DNA from: Haliclona indistincta | Taxonomy: Eukaryota; Porifera; Demospongiae; Haplosclerida; Chalinidae | NCBI GenBank assembly: GCA_964017065.1 | Contig: OZ024784.1 | Coordinates: 12,133,152-12,197,151, forward strand | Length of the DNA stretch: 64,000 nucleotides | Reading direction: 5' to 3' | Shown: positions 23,001 through 34,875 of the stretch, in pieces | Layout of the letters: the number at the start of each line of letters is the position of its first letter | How positions within the stretch are numbered: position 1 is the stretch's first letter | Program-made: the position numbers and the translations under genes | The notes under the pieces: generated by a model | Told to the model about the DNA's origin: nothing | Seen by the model: the letters and a program-made list of their open reading frames with translations, nothing else | Database searches by the model: none

Positions 23001-26000
23001 CTTTGAAGCGAGATGCTGTTATGCTCTTTGCTGGAACCAGAGTTTGGTCATGAGTGTGCTTCTCAATGTTTGTGCAATGTTCTGATGAAATGGATAACTT
23101 GCAAAAAATATTGCGCGCATTCTTGGAGGAGGTCTGGATACAACAGACTGAGGGTTTCCTTTGCGAAGAGGTCAGTTAGTAGTACACCTTGCTTGCAGAG
23201 AGGTACATGGCGATCACAATGCCTAGGTACAACAGATAAGATACCTGGCTTACAGTTCTTGGTTTTCGATAGGTTGGTGTAAAGATCTTCCAGTTCTGTT
23301 GCAGTTGGTTCAGTTGCAATTGGACGTTTTCGTTTTTTTATGAAGTCTGACTGATTACTAGTTTCAGTAGTGGTGCTACTGTTACATGTACTGGTACTGG
23401 CTGCATCAGGAAGATGTCTCTTTCTGTTTTTGGCCTAGAAAAGTCGATGTCGGCTATCTTTGCTTACAATACAGATTGGAAAGATGGTGGTAGCCAACTG
23501 CAAGGTAGTGAGGTGCAGGATAGAGAACTTTTCAGCCACATATTCACGTCAACTGCGAAGAGGAGAGCAGCAATGTGAGAACATGCTTCTCCGAGGCCTG
23601 CTTTGCAGGGCACACAGAACTTTGCCATCTTTCTCCACACCGACCCAGGGTTGCAGGCTAGGAGCAGACAGCTTCTGGGAGTGCCGTACTTTGGCTCGTA
23701 CTAAGTACGAGTTAGCACGAGGAACACTGGCTACCGTTATATTTTCCATCCATTGACGAAAAAGATCTATGCATCTAAGCTTTTGTAAGCTTTTAGCTGG
23801 TCTTGTGTGTAGGTGCTGTGAGTTGTAACTAGGTAGTGGTATTTTTTATAGGTTGGTGTAAAGATCTTCCAGTTCTGTTGCAGTTGGTTCAGTTGCAATT
23901 GGGCATTTTCGTTTTTTTTTTATGAATTCTGACTCTGATTACTAGTTTCAGTAGTGGTGCTACTGTTACATGTACTGGTACTGGCTGCATCAGGAAGATG
24001 TCTCTTTCTGTTTTTTTGGCCTGGAAAAGTCGATGTCGGCTATCTTTGCGTACAATGCAGATTGGAAAGATGGTGGTAGCCAACTGCATGGTAGTGTGGT
24101 GCAGGATAGAGAACTTTCATTCGCTTATTCACGTCAACTGCGAAGAGGAGAGCAGCAACTTGAGAACATGTTTCTCCGAGGCCTGCTTTGCAGGACACAC
24201 AGAACTTTGCCATCTTTCTCCACACCGACCCAGGGTTGCAGACAGTGTCTGGGAGTGCTGTACTTTGGCTCGTACTAAGTACGAGTTAGCACGAGGAACA
24301 CTGGCTACCATTATATTATCCATCCATTGACGGAAAAGTTGTATGGATCTAGTATGCATCTAAGCTTTTGTAAGATTTTAGCTGGTCTTGTGTGTAGGTG
24401 CTGTGAGTTGTAACTAGGTAACCATACTCCACGTTGGAGTATGGTACTCTACGCTCCACAGTGCTGCCATTCCACGAGAGAGTTGCTATTCTGCACTTGC
24501 TGCAGGTAAGGGTCTTGAATCCCACCTAACAGTTCCAGTTTTGCACTGTATCGTGAACGCGCAGTGTCATCAAGCTGTGAATAATACTGCGACCCCATTC
24601 TTTTTAGTCTACTTGATTCCTTTGATCGCAGTGGAGATTTCCATCTTGATCGCTTGATCGACAACAAAATAACACCTTGACTGCTGGATTGAATCTTGCT
24701 CCTAGTTGGGGTCACTTAGTACACAGGTTGGTACTAAGTGGCTCCCTCTTGAATTAGCAAGAAGATAGCCATAATTTTAAAAGTTAGTGAGGTAGAACAG
24801 GACGGTTTTAAAGTTGAATATTTATTATTCAATCATGCTACAGTACGACAACAATATACAGAAAGTTACCCAGCTGCTCTAGTTTTAGTTCTGTGACACT
24901 ATTGCAAATGTTTCATGTGATAGTGGAGGAACCAGGCTATAATATACATCACCTGATGGAGGTTAGAGACAGTGGATCTGAAGACTTCACATGACTTGTC
25001 GTGAAACGAAATAAAAATCTACTGTGAATGTGATATTCCTTCTACTGTGATGTACTGTAAACTGATTTGATTTTAACCTTTGCTGCATTGAGATTTGCAA
25101 AATAACTGTGCATGCAGAACTAGTATGGTGGAAGACAGAGTCACCTTTACTGTAGGCTAATGTGAGAGGAATATCTACAAACAAAAGTCTTGAACTCCCT
25201 CCCCTACCAATATTTTATTTTCTTTGCAATAAGCTGAAGATACACTACGGATACACTTCTCTCTATACGCCCTTGACGGAAATTTGTTTTGCTTGCAACA
25301 AAGTTGCTTCAAATTCGCACAACACACTATGCAATTTTGTTGTAGGCAGCATTGTTGCCTGCAACAAAGTTGGTCTAGGTCTGCCTGCAACAAAGTTGGT
25401 CACCCGTAAACAAATTGGTCTAGGAGCTCTACTGTGCAACCATGTGTCTAGAGGTGGTGATACGTGCAATAAAGTTTGCCTAGTGTATCATCATCACCTA
25501 TAGACACACAATAGAGCTCCTAGACCAATTTTGTTTATGTTTTGCGCATGCTTGTTCACCATCACTTACTGGGCAGATACCTATGTAAGATTTGAGTTTT
25601 TGGTTCACATTAATGTGCTGATATTGTTATTGACCATTATGTTGTTCTGTACTCAGAGCTGCTGATTGGAACCTTGGTAGTCCTGACTGGAAGGGAAGAA
25701 TGAAGATTGTGTCTAAGGGTGAAAAGTGTCTTATTAAGCTAGAGGACAGATCTGGTGAGAGACTCTTATCATAATTATGAAACCTGAAGATCTTATTTTA
25801 TTCACTGTAGGAGACTTGTTTGCTGTTTGTCCAGTAGACGCATTCCCAGGTGTTGCTGTGGAACCAGTATCTGACTCAAGCAGATACTTTGTGTTGCGTC
25901 TACAAGATCAAGGAGGTAATGATATTAGTACAGTAGAATGTTCCTGGGTCGAGGTCTGTTGATTGCTACAGGCCGCCATGCATTTGTGGGACTCGGGTTT

Positions 26001-26574
26001 CAGGATCGTGGTGACGCTTTTGATTTTAATGTAGCACTTCAAGATCATTTCAAGTAAGTCTACATAATATTCATGATAGTGTATTGCTACTATGCATTTG
26101 AAGGCATCTTAGACGAGGAAAAGACCAAGAAAAGCAAGCAGCTGAACCTGTGTCACATGTTGACTATAGTCTGAAGCAAGGTCAGAAGATATCTCTAAAG
26201 ATTGGTAATAAACTGAAGCTACATGGAGATGATGACGATGATGAAGTCAAGCAGCAACCTCAAAGACCCAGTCCTATTGGTAAGTGCCTCTATCACTGTA
26301 TCAGTATTTATCTGGTGTCTTTTGCAGGGCTGGCCTCTACAGGTGGTCTTCTCCCTCCTCCTCCCTCCACTGGACGACCTGTGGCTGCTGTTCCTGCCTC
26401 ATCTTCCACAAAGTCTAATGACCAGTGGAGTGACTTTCTTTCAGCAAGGTAGGCACTGATTCTGACTATCAAAAGCATAATGCAGAATTACTTGTTCAAT
26501 GAAAATCCGTTTTTTTTTGTTTCAGTTCTTCTACAGACAATACTTCCTCTACAAACAACTGGGTGCAGTTCTGA
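20093..26574 (+). CDS. NECAP: NECAP adaptor (adaptin-ear-binding coat-associated protein)
   Basis: Seven exons in perfect phase: 20093-20187, 25657-25754, 25811-25915, 25972-26053, 26113-26279, 26328-26448, 26526-26574, giving 238 aa (vertebrate NECAP1/2 are about 263-275). The PHear/PH-like domain spans about residues 1-135, with [48 protein letters not shown] and [19 protein letters not shown]. The proline-rich tail carries DQWSDF, a WxxF-type AP-2 binding motif, and ends in the invariant WVQF, which binds the alpha-adaptin ear. NECAP acts at clathrin-coated pits, regulating the AP-2 complex. Intron 1 (5.47 kb) is the only long intron and contains a truncated SWIM-type transposon; the others are 47-60 bp. 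It is divergent from WDR70 and convergent with the TPR gene, with 210 bp between stop codons. Confidence 0.97.
20188..22933. other. NECAP intron 1, 5' part: no gene seen
   Basis: Scattered ORFs of 60-100 codons show no domain. A 16-bp direct repeat GCGTCAGGAAACTTTT occurs near 21157 and 21955, perhaps from a decayed repeat. Nothing else can be supported. Confidence 0.5.
22934..24720 (-). pseudogene. Truncated SWIM-type transposon gene, internally duplicated (NECAP intron 1)
   Basis: On the minus strand the DNA from 24715 downward matches the copy at 55130-56250, including the segments coding [39 protein letters not shown] (SWIM-type zinc-finger half) and [22 protein letters not shown] 584-bp unit is present twice in tandem. 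The YqaJ and PHD parts are absent: the sequence goes straight from the SWIM region to the family's terminal repeat, GTTGTGCGTGTGACGTCA at 22934. Frameshifts break the first SWIM cysteines. It is a non-functional internal-deletion copy. Confidence 0.75.
23268..24420. repeat. 584-bp tandem duplication inside the SWIM element copy
   Basis: The units are 23268-23836 and 23852-24420. Both start (minus strand) at ACCTAGTTACAACTCACAG and end near ACACCAACCTAT, with only scattered substitutions and small indels between them. The single-copy relative at 55290-55860 shows the unduplicated form. Confidence 0.9.
25407..25537. repeat. Imperfect inverted repeat (hairpin) in NECAP intron 1
   Basis: AAACAAATTGGTCTAGGAGC at 25408 pairs with its inverse ending at 25537, and the arms also share TGTGTCTAGAGGTGGTGAT-type sequence. 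Arms are about 48 bp around a loop of about 25 bp. Just upstream are several CTGCAACAAAGTTGGTC repeats (25300-25400). No family is assigned. Confidence 0.7.
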
Positions 26575-26784
26575 TCTTAAGCATTCTTTAGTTGTTTCCT
26601 GGCTAGTACCGTCTGATAGCTGTGGTTGGTGGGTGACATTTTTAAGCACGTGCTGTATAATACCGGAATTAATAATTATCATGACTGGTCTTTATTGATT
26701 ACTAATTTTTAGTCCTGTTCTATTTTCACACTTGTTGTAAAATTGATGAAACACATGATTATGAGAAAGTTAGTACAAAATTTG

Positions 26785-28097
26785 TCATTTTTTCTTTCTT
26801 CCTAACTGTTCATCTCCTTTGTTAGTTCCTCCTCCTCCTTCACACAATAGCCAGTAGACCATTACCAGGACCACTGCAATCAGTGTCACTATGATTGCTA
26901 TGGTGTATCCATTAGTGAAGTGATCATTCAATTTGCCAATCTCTCTGAGATGTACTTCAGCAATATGCAGACTAGGATTCAACTGAAGAGTCTTTTGGAA
27001 GTATATTGCTGCCTCATCATGGTTTTCTTGTGCTTTATATGCCTCGCCCAAAGTGAAATACTGTAACCAGGCATTGTTGTTATCAGGTGGTTGCTTAGCT
27101 TTCTCGTCAAGTGAACGTTTGGCAAGAAATATTGAGTCTTTGAGATAGTTTAAATTGAAGAGTACCCTAGCAAGATTGAGTAGGACATCAGGATTAGTTG
27201 GTGCATGAGCAAGAGCTTGTCTGAAGCAGTCCACTGCCAACAGTGTGTTACCTTTAATACGCCAATAGTTCCCAATACGATTGTATAGCTCAACCATTTG
27301 ACTCGGCTAGGCAAAAAAATAAAATAATGACTATTATATGTATGTATGGCTTACTGGTTTCATTGCTACAACTGCCTCTTCTAGTGCAACCCTTAATCTC
27401 ATCTCTACCTCAAACAAGTTAACTGCAGTGTCACTGTCTGAGCTGCGAAATATCATAGCAACTTCAGGTTCAGGAAATGAAGAGTGAGAATGGCGCTGAG
27501 CAATACCAGGAAGGAAATCATATGGTGTGAACTCTGGAGGCTCTCCACAAGTGAGCAACTGTGATTGGAAGTGCTGATGGACTGGTACAGCAGCACTAAA
27601 ACAAGACATAACGATTATGGAATGTTACTGTTATGTACAAAACAAACTCACATGAATTCTACACCATCAGCATCACGCAGAACCTTCACACACTGCTGCT
27701 GGTTCAATCCATGTGGCTGATCCAATGGAGACAGACCATTACTTATTGCTTCAGGTTGAATTGATATGAGAGGACACTCCTGATTAATTACTGGGGTTGA
27801 TTGAGGTCGAACTGAAGAAAATAATTAATAATGAGACCACATGGCATAATGATTTATGGCTAACCCACGTGTAGTCCGTGGCTTTAGAACAGCAAGGACT
27901 CTATCGTGCACGACATCCCTTTCTTCAGAACAAGAGCTACAAGGAGGTGATGACCCAGTTTTTGGAGTTGCAGCAGTAAACACGGTATCATGACCGCTAT
28001 TAACAGCCGTGATTACACCATTCTGTAATCGCCAGTGAGTCACTCCTGTACACGTTGCTAAGACAGCTAGCACAAGGCACGACAGGAGCGGCTCCAT
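26785..28097 (-). CDS. Short TTC17-like TPR protein, single-pass membrane protein
   Basis: Four exons in phase: 27869-28097, 27652-27811, 27355-27595, 26785-27306, giving 383 aa. MEPLLSCLVLAVLATCTGV is a good signal peptide, followed by THWRLQNGVI, like the THW motif after the signal peptide of TTC17. TPR-type helices occupy about 220-330 (ELYNRIGNYWRIKGN, AVDCFRQALAHAPTNPD, LGEAYKAQENHDEAAIYFQ). IGNYWRIKGN is close to the repeated motif of TTC17. A hydrophobic helix at about 342-364 and a basic cytosolic tail (GRKKK) make it type I. TTC17 of vertebrates is over 1,100 aa, so this is a third of that size. The ATG at 28097 is chosen because it starts the signal peptide; one at 28121 is also in frame. 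Confidence 0.7.
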
Positions 28098-28655
28098 CCT
28101 ACCAGGTGAGCTTTCTTTCATTCAGCATAGCGCCGATCCGCCCGCGGGACAGAGAGTGCTTCTAATTAACTAATAATAGATTGAAGCATGACATCATTCC
28201 AGCCGTTGCCATGGTCACACAGCTGTGTAGCAGCATAGATAGCAGATCATGAGCTCCTCTCGACTTCTCCTCTTTTTTCTAGTATACATCGCTGTGGGCC
28301 CAGTACTATAGTCTAGATAGACTGATACTAGGATTGACATTAAAATAATTGACCGTCCTAGGCTAGTCTAGTACTAGCTAGTGACAATCTAAATTTGCAA
28401 CTAGCGACAAAAATTAAATGCAACTTGCAGTCAAAAGCACATTTTAATCTCGATCTGCCATCACAGCAGATATAACTGCATGATATAGATCTATCAGTTC
28501 CATGACATCATTTTTCATGCTAGCTAGTAATGTAGTTCATGCATGTGATAACCAGATCACACATATGCGGCACGTTACGATTACTGTATGTTCAGAAATC
28601 AGGTTTAATATGTAATTGACCGGCGTGCATGAGATACCAAAGTTGAATATACTTG
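28098..28655. other. intergenic, upstream of the TTC17-like gene
   Basis: No ORF or repeat can be supported; the TTC17-like promoter should lie just upstream of 28121. Confidence 0.5.
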
Positions 28656-28863
28656 TTTTTCTTTTTGTTTTTTTTTAAATCTTCTGTCACAGCATGAGTG
28701 ACAAGGCAAGACCAACTAGCATTGCTATTATTAAGGCCTTCCTGATTGTTTTTTTTTGTTAGTTTTTCAGACGATGGGTCTGGACTAAGTAAGAATCCCA
28801 GTCTCAAGCCATTCCCATGTCCCACCCTGCAAGTGCTGCAGTTACAGGCATGCGCCACCATGC
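28656..28863 (-). mobile_element. Alu/7SL-like retroposon (SINE or 7SL-derived pseudogene)
   Basis: The minus strand begins GCATGGTGGCGCATGCCTGT and continues AACTGCAGCACTTG, then GGAATGGCTTGAGACTGGGA. Mammalian Alu/B1 and the 5' Alu domain of SRP 7SL RNA have the same order (GGTGGCGC, GCCTGTA, CAGCACTTG, GCTTGA). The 3' part has GTCACTCATGCTGTGACAGA and ends in an A-rich tail (about 28656-28680). Short direct repeats (CAAGT) flank the tail and the 5' end. This is pattern recognition, not an alignment. A divergent SRP RNA pseudogene, a 7SL-derived SINE, or contamination are the options. Confidence 0.45.
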
Positions 28864-31800
28864 ACTTGATCCAGTAGTAAAGTTGTACAGGATTCCATGC
28901 AGCTAGAGCAAAATTAATCCGTAGATCTGAAGATGCATGGTTATTATCTGAATTCATATTTTTTTGGTAGTTTTTAATGTGATAATGTGAGCATATGAAA
29001 CTGGCTGGCCCGTACGTACGTACGTGTCAGCTAGACTCAGTAAACTAACCTCTCCTTCTGCCCTCCCTCCTTGGCTCCCTAGATCCCTCCTCCCAAAATT
29101 CGTCGTCGCCAAGCCCTCTTACATTGCTCTAAATCTTTCCCCAGTCTCCTTCCTTCTTACCGTTCCCTCTGCAATTCTATTTATTCCTCTATAAAAAATC
29201 TAAACAATGTTACTTTAATCAACTCTCTTCCTCTCCCGATAAATTCTGATCTTTCGTCCACAAGTCTCCTACTGCCCCTTCCCTTTTCTCCAACGGTTCT
29301 ATATTCTTACCTCTGATTCTGACAAGTCTCACTGACTAAATTATTTCTTTGCTTCTTGCTTCAACTCATCTGCTAACCCTCCATAGTCCAATCCCTCCTT
29401 TCAATAAAGCTTTGACATCGGCAGGATTGACATCAAAATTTGCAAGGAAGTGCCTTATTGAGGCGCAGCACAAAAGTCAAGCAGCAGCTGCTATATAAAA
29501 ATTATAGAGTTTAGACAGAATGCAGATAGACATTATAAATTATTGAGAAACTTGGTTTTGAAGACAGACCAGCACTCGTCGATGTTAAAAAAGAGAACAA
29601 AGTAAGACCTCAGACTGATTAGGAGGGATAGAGATTTGAGAGGGAGAAAGAGAAGAGTGAATAAAAGTTGCAGAACCGCCACCATGATGGTATAGTGATC
29701 ACAGTGGAAGAGAAGATAGTTTGAGATACTTAGCTCAGAACCAATGTCTCAGAAATTACACAAATAACATCAGGAGAGAGGGAGGTGCATAAAAGGCAAA
29801 GGTCGTCAATTTTAGGAAAAGACTACAAGCATCGAAGAAGAAAATTTATAGTTGAGGACTAGAGGAGGAGGAAATTGGGGAACTGGAACAGATGAGGCAG
29901 CAGGGAGGGATGAAGTAGGTGAAAAAGAGGAAAGATCAGAGAGTGAAGAAGAGGTAGAGGAAGATGAGGATTTTAATGACAAGAAGGGAGGGTGACGAGA
30001 GGCAACGAAGTTGATGCGGAGAGTAAGGAAGGAGTGGAGGAATTCGATGACGAGGTAGGAGGTGGGAGGGAGGGTGGAGGTATTACAGGGATTACATTCA
30101 TAAGCAGACAGCATGCAACTATACAATAATAAAAGCTGTTGCATGAAGAGCACAGCTTTTCCCTTTTTCCTACACAGCAGTGCTTTTTGTGATGCCTTCC
30201 AACCTTGAAAAAGCAATACAATGATCATACATTCTCAATAATTATGTCAATTAGATTTCACTGACACTCTTTTTGTAGTCACATGCAGCATGTGAGAAAG
30301 ATCAAACACTCGCGATGATTCATAGGCAGTTCTATAAATGCCTAGCCTCCTTGCTCACTTACAAATGGGACCAACCATACTCTTTCGTAGTATGCTGGCT
30401 GAGATTTTCCTTGAAGTTTCTTATTTTTTAGTTGTCTCTTAGTTATCTCAAAGCCATCATTGTGTTTATTTCCATTCAATCTTTAATTTTACACTCACAT
30501 TTCAGCATTGATAATTCTTTAAGCAATACTCGATTGTAATACCAAAGCTACTTTAGGCTACCTGCTGTTAAATAAATAAACTTACACAAGTACATACTAT
30601 TCACAGTATATTGTACTTTTGTGAGCACAATCATTTTTTGAAAGTGAAACTGAATTACAATGTACTTATTCTGCTCTTCCTTCACAATGTTTGGTCGATG
30701 CCAGTCGATGTAAGCTCACGTTGTTTGTTATAATACTGTCTACCAATATTATTATTTTACAAAATAATTTAGCAATAAAACATGAACCATCACAGCCAAG
30801 CTGTTTGAACTTGCTGTAAGTAGTTGACCAAACCACAATAAAATACAATCACACAAACACACACACACACACACGTGTAACCACTTGTATACTTGTATTG
30901 TTGTGCATACACTACACAAAGCAAAAGACTAACATGAATTTTGCCTTGATCATTTTCTCTCCACTGCTCTATTGCCAAGCTGTCTTCTTAGTTCTCAAGG
31001 TGATTACATTTGATAACTTGCACTTGGCACACTAGTATCTTGTGATTATACATTTGCCGAACAATATTACAATGTTCAGCTTGTCTTACTTTGCTTATGA
31101 CCTCAATTAGATTTTCAGATTCATATCTAGTGAATTGCCATCATCTGCTCATTGTAGCTATTGTGTATCCAGCCAGCAGTTATATGATTGTTGCTAGTGA
31201 AGGTATTATATTCATGCATCTGCATGACTCCTTTTTAAAACCTGTATAGAAGAGACAATACAATCTGCTAACATCATTTTTATTGATTATTATTATGAAC
31301 ACTAGTGATGTCATGGTTAGGCCACACACACATTGTATTATGGTGGTTTACTTTCCAGGAACAGTGTGAGTGTGTAGTACAGTGTACTCAGCTAACCACA
31401 AATCAACCAGTAATTCAGCATAAAAAAGGAAAAGTGTTTGTGCTCAAATTAAAGAAAGAGATTCTTTAAGATAGTGCCATCAGTTGTACTAGACTCTTGC
31501 TGCAATTGAAACCTTTGAACAGAACAAGATTTTGCACCAGTTAGTATCCGATATATTTTGTACAAACAATGCTCTCAAACGTTAGATCACAATTCTTTTT
31601 TCTTGCATCTGATTAATCCTGTGATGTTGTTTGATTAGATACCATTGGGAATGCTTAAATGTTTCTTCAGTAGTGGCAAATCTGTGACTACTGGAACTAT
31701 AAACTAGTACTATAGTGGTCTACTGGAAGCCCATGGGCACTAATGGGCAGTGGTAGAGTTCAACCACATCTCAGACCAAACCAATGTCAAGGAGAGTGAA

Positions 31801-34703
31801 AAGTAACCAATGCACAAGGTCATTCCTTTGATGGCTACTTAGTGCTGACAACTTGTGCTGTTTCTCCAGTTGGCTACAAAGTGTGCATTATAGGATAAAC
31901 ATGTTCGATTATTAGTTTAAATAATGATTGGTTTGAAGGTGTGTCCATGGCTAGTTTAGAATTCTTATTATTTGGAATTTCACACAAAAGCTAAACTAAA
32001 AATAGTGCTTTACTACCGGTGAGCTGTTTTAGGATACAATGTTACAACACAGTTGAACAGCTTTGGTCGATGTGTCACTATACATGTTTCGTTTGGTTTA
32101 ATACAGTGTAAATATTGTTCATCATTTCCATTTGAGCGGCTCTCAGCTCCACCCAACATTTCTGCATTACAGAGTTTGCAGATTAATTATATCATAAGTA
32201 AAATACGCACTGTCCAATCAAACTCGCTGCTGTTCACGTGTTTCCAATTATCAATGCGTTTGATTAGTCAGTGTCTACTTCTGCTTTTGATAACAAGCAG
32301 AACCCAGTAGTTATGATTGCAAGAACCCAGTAGTTATGAAATTTGATACAGGCATTTGTCATTGTTTGCTATGGTGGTCTCACCCAGCTGAGCTTGGTTA
32401 CCTTGTGTCAACTGTGCTGAATATGAGGAATGTTATTTCTGTGTCAAAGTGCATGGTATACTGAGTACATTCTCTGAAATGTTACCACACACACACATGG
32501 GTTCAGTAAGAATAATAATACTAGACATAATTTAGTTAGATCTGATTTAGAATAGTACATTACTTGCACCCTAAAAATGATGAAGATATTGTGTATAATA
32601 TTTAGAAACATGGGATAGAGTTCACACAAACATCTTAAGTATAATTATTACTCTACAACACTTGGCGTTCTCAGATAATTATACGAGTGTGTTTTACTAC
32701 ATAGTATTACTATTACCATATAATGTAATTGGATAATGCAATGTTAAGGTGGAAACGGTAACAATACTGTAAGGTACCTCGCTATAGCTGTTCTGTTGGT
32801 TATGCTGCTGGGTTATAAATTGTTTCATCACTTCTTTTTGGTATATAATAGCTATGTTGATTACATCATCAAACTTGCTTGTGTATGTATCAACTAAAAG
32901 TAGCAAGATCTAATTGCTACCTGTGATGTGTCTGTAGTTGACAGTTGAAACACTTTACTCAATCATCAAGTAACAAGACTGTTGTTATAGTGACATCCAG
33001 ACCATGGACTAGTAATTACTGACTGTGGTTTAACAATACAACACAAAAGAACTAGGACTCACAACTTGCAAGGCATAGTTATTTCCCAGTAAATGCATGA
33101 GGAAATGCATTAGACACACAGACAAACTTATTACATGGTAGTGGCTAGCATTTCCTCCTGCAAGTACTCTATCCTGTGTCTGGATAATATTTGTGGAGTG
33201 GGAGAAAAATCATATTTTGTTATTAATGGTAATGTAAGATGAATTACATCAACCCTGTGGTAGACTTGTTTGTTGTTCTTCACTTGTGTTGAGCTAGTCA
33301 TAGTGTGCTTGAATATTCCAATCATACCAGTGTGTCTATAGGTGTGTTGAGAATGTTGTGTTTGTTGTTTCAACTTGTGGGGTGTGTGATTGAGACCCTA
33401 ATTCAGCTGCTGTAGTTTGTTGGTGGTTCTACTGCGTATTCAAAGTGGTGTGGAGTTTATAATGAATGCACACTACTTTCTACTTTACAGTTTATCAATA
33501 CAATTGTTATGTCTAGTAAATACTTGATACTGCAGGTCCTCATTATTATAGTCCAATTAATAACATCAGGTACTAGTTTAACACAGAGTGCATGTTCCTA
33601 TTGACCATCTCTGCCCTGAGGTGACCTCCCTGCTATTCTTGGTTATTGTTAGCTGGGCATTCACTTCCTCTTTCTTCACCAAACCATATACCACCAACAC
33701 TCCCATTGCCTCAGTGGAATGCTACCTGCCCAGTCTATTTTGACCACAATGTTAGCATAGCAGGCTACAAGTGGCTTTTAATTTTTGAATGTTCTGGGAC
33801 CACAGCTAAGTATTCTGAAGCCAGATGTACCTGTAGGTTGAGCACAGCCCACTTCACAATGTTTGGGAACTGTTGCAGTGTAATTTCTTTTATTAAATTT
33901 GCAGTCCTCAAAGACTCATTGTTTCTATTGTTGGCTATACAGGGGATCATTTAATAGGATGGTGGTTGATACTGAGTTGCTATCTTACTATGCACTTACT
34001 AGGTATTTCCCTGCAGAAGATGTACACATGCTGTAAGATGTTGCTGTGTTCTATAATTGCTATCTCACTTCAATAAAAGAAGAAGAAGTTTGAAGTGTGT
34101 ATGTGTAATTATTTTGAGAGTGTAATTGATCCATGTGTGCAAACAAAATTTGTTTGTGGACAGTTGATACAAAAGCCACAGGTAACACTAGAAACTAGTA
34201 TGTGAAGATAAGTAATTCCTTTGTGTTTGTCACAAAGTTGTAAGTTTCTTATCGTGGTCAAATTGGAATAACTGGTGTACAATTCATAATTGTACGAGTG
34301 ATTCAGTGAACAGCAATTTTAAGGTTAGCAACATTATCAGAACTTACGTATAACATCACATGCAAGTTATAACATCAACAGAAACAGTTTTCTGCTTTGT
34401 CAACAATTGAACGATTGGAATTTACAATAAGTATTGGAGTTAATTTTCATTCTAGCATAGTGTACTGTGATATCAAGCCCATGGTTGAACCCTTGGCATA
34501 TTGTTAGAGTCAAAGAGCTATTATTGGCTGTATAACACTAATAAGACCAGAAGGTGAATATGACCTAATGTGTAACCTACTCTGTACCAAATTTCTTTAG
34601 TAGGTTGTTTTATTACAAGGTGTGTCCAATAATAGTCTGGCTGCTGGGTGGTACATTGTGCTGCATATACGGTGTGTCCATTGGGGACCGATATACGGCG
34701 ACG
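28864..34703. other. gene-poor intergenic region
   Basis: No exon set could be built on either strand. 29030-29400 is pyrimidine-rich on the plus strand and 29580-30090 is purine-rich, giving low-complexity Ser/Pro ORFs on the minus strand. Such asymmetry fits a decayed retroelement but no domain is readable. An (AC)n tract sits at 30850-30885. From 30900 to 34600 I see only AT-rich unique-looking sequence. Confidence 0.5.
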
Positions 34704-34711
34704 TTACGTAA
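34704..34711. promoter_or_regulatory. TTACGTAA palindrome upstream of the multi-tyrosine gene
   Basis: An 8-bp TTACGTAA palindrome, a bZIP (PAR/C/EBP/CREB-like) type site, lies 165 bp before the ATG at 34876. Functional relevance is inferred only from position. Confidence 0.25.
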
Positions 34712-34875
34712 TGCGTTACATTAAAAATTACTTGGTAGATCGAGCGCAGTATTCGACATAATACGGTAACAGTCTCTTTATAATACGAGCTACGACCACG
34801 CCGAGCCACAGAACTCCTGTGCACGCGTAGTGCTGGAACGTCAGAGAGGCCGGTCAGTGTCCACTACAGTTCAAA

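Noticed and set aside
29812..30228. 138-codon minus-strand Ser/Pro ORF
   Set aside because: Low-complexity translation of a purine-rich tract; no domain, no splice context.
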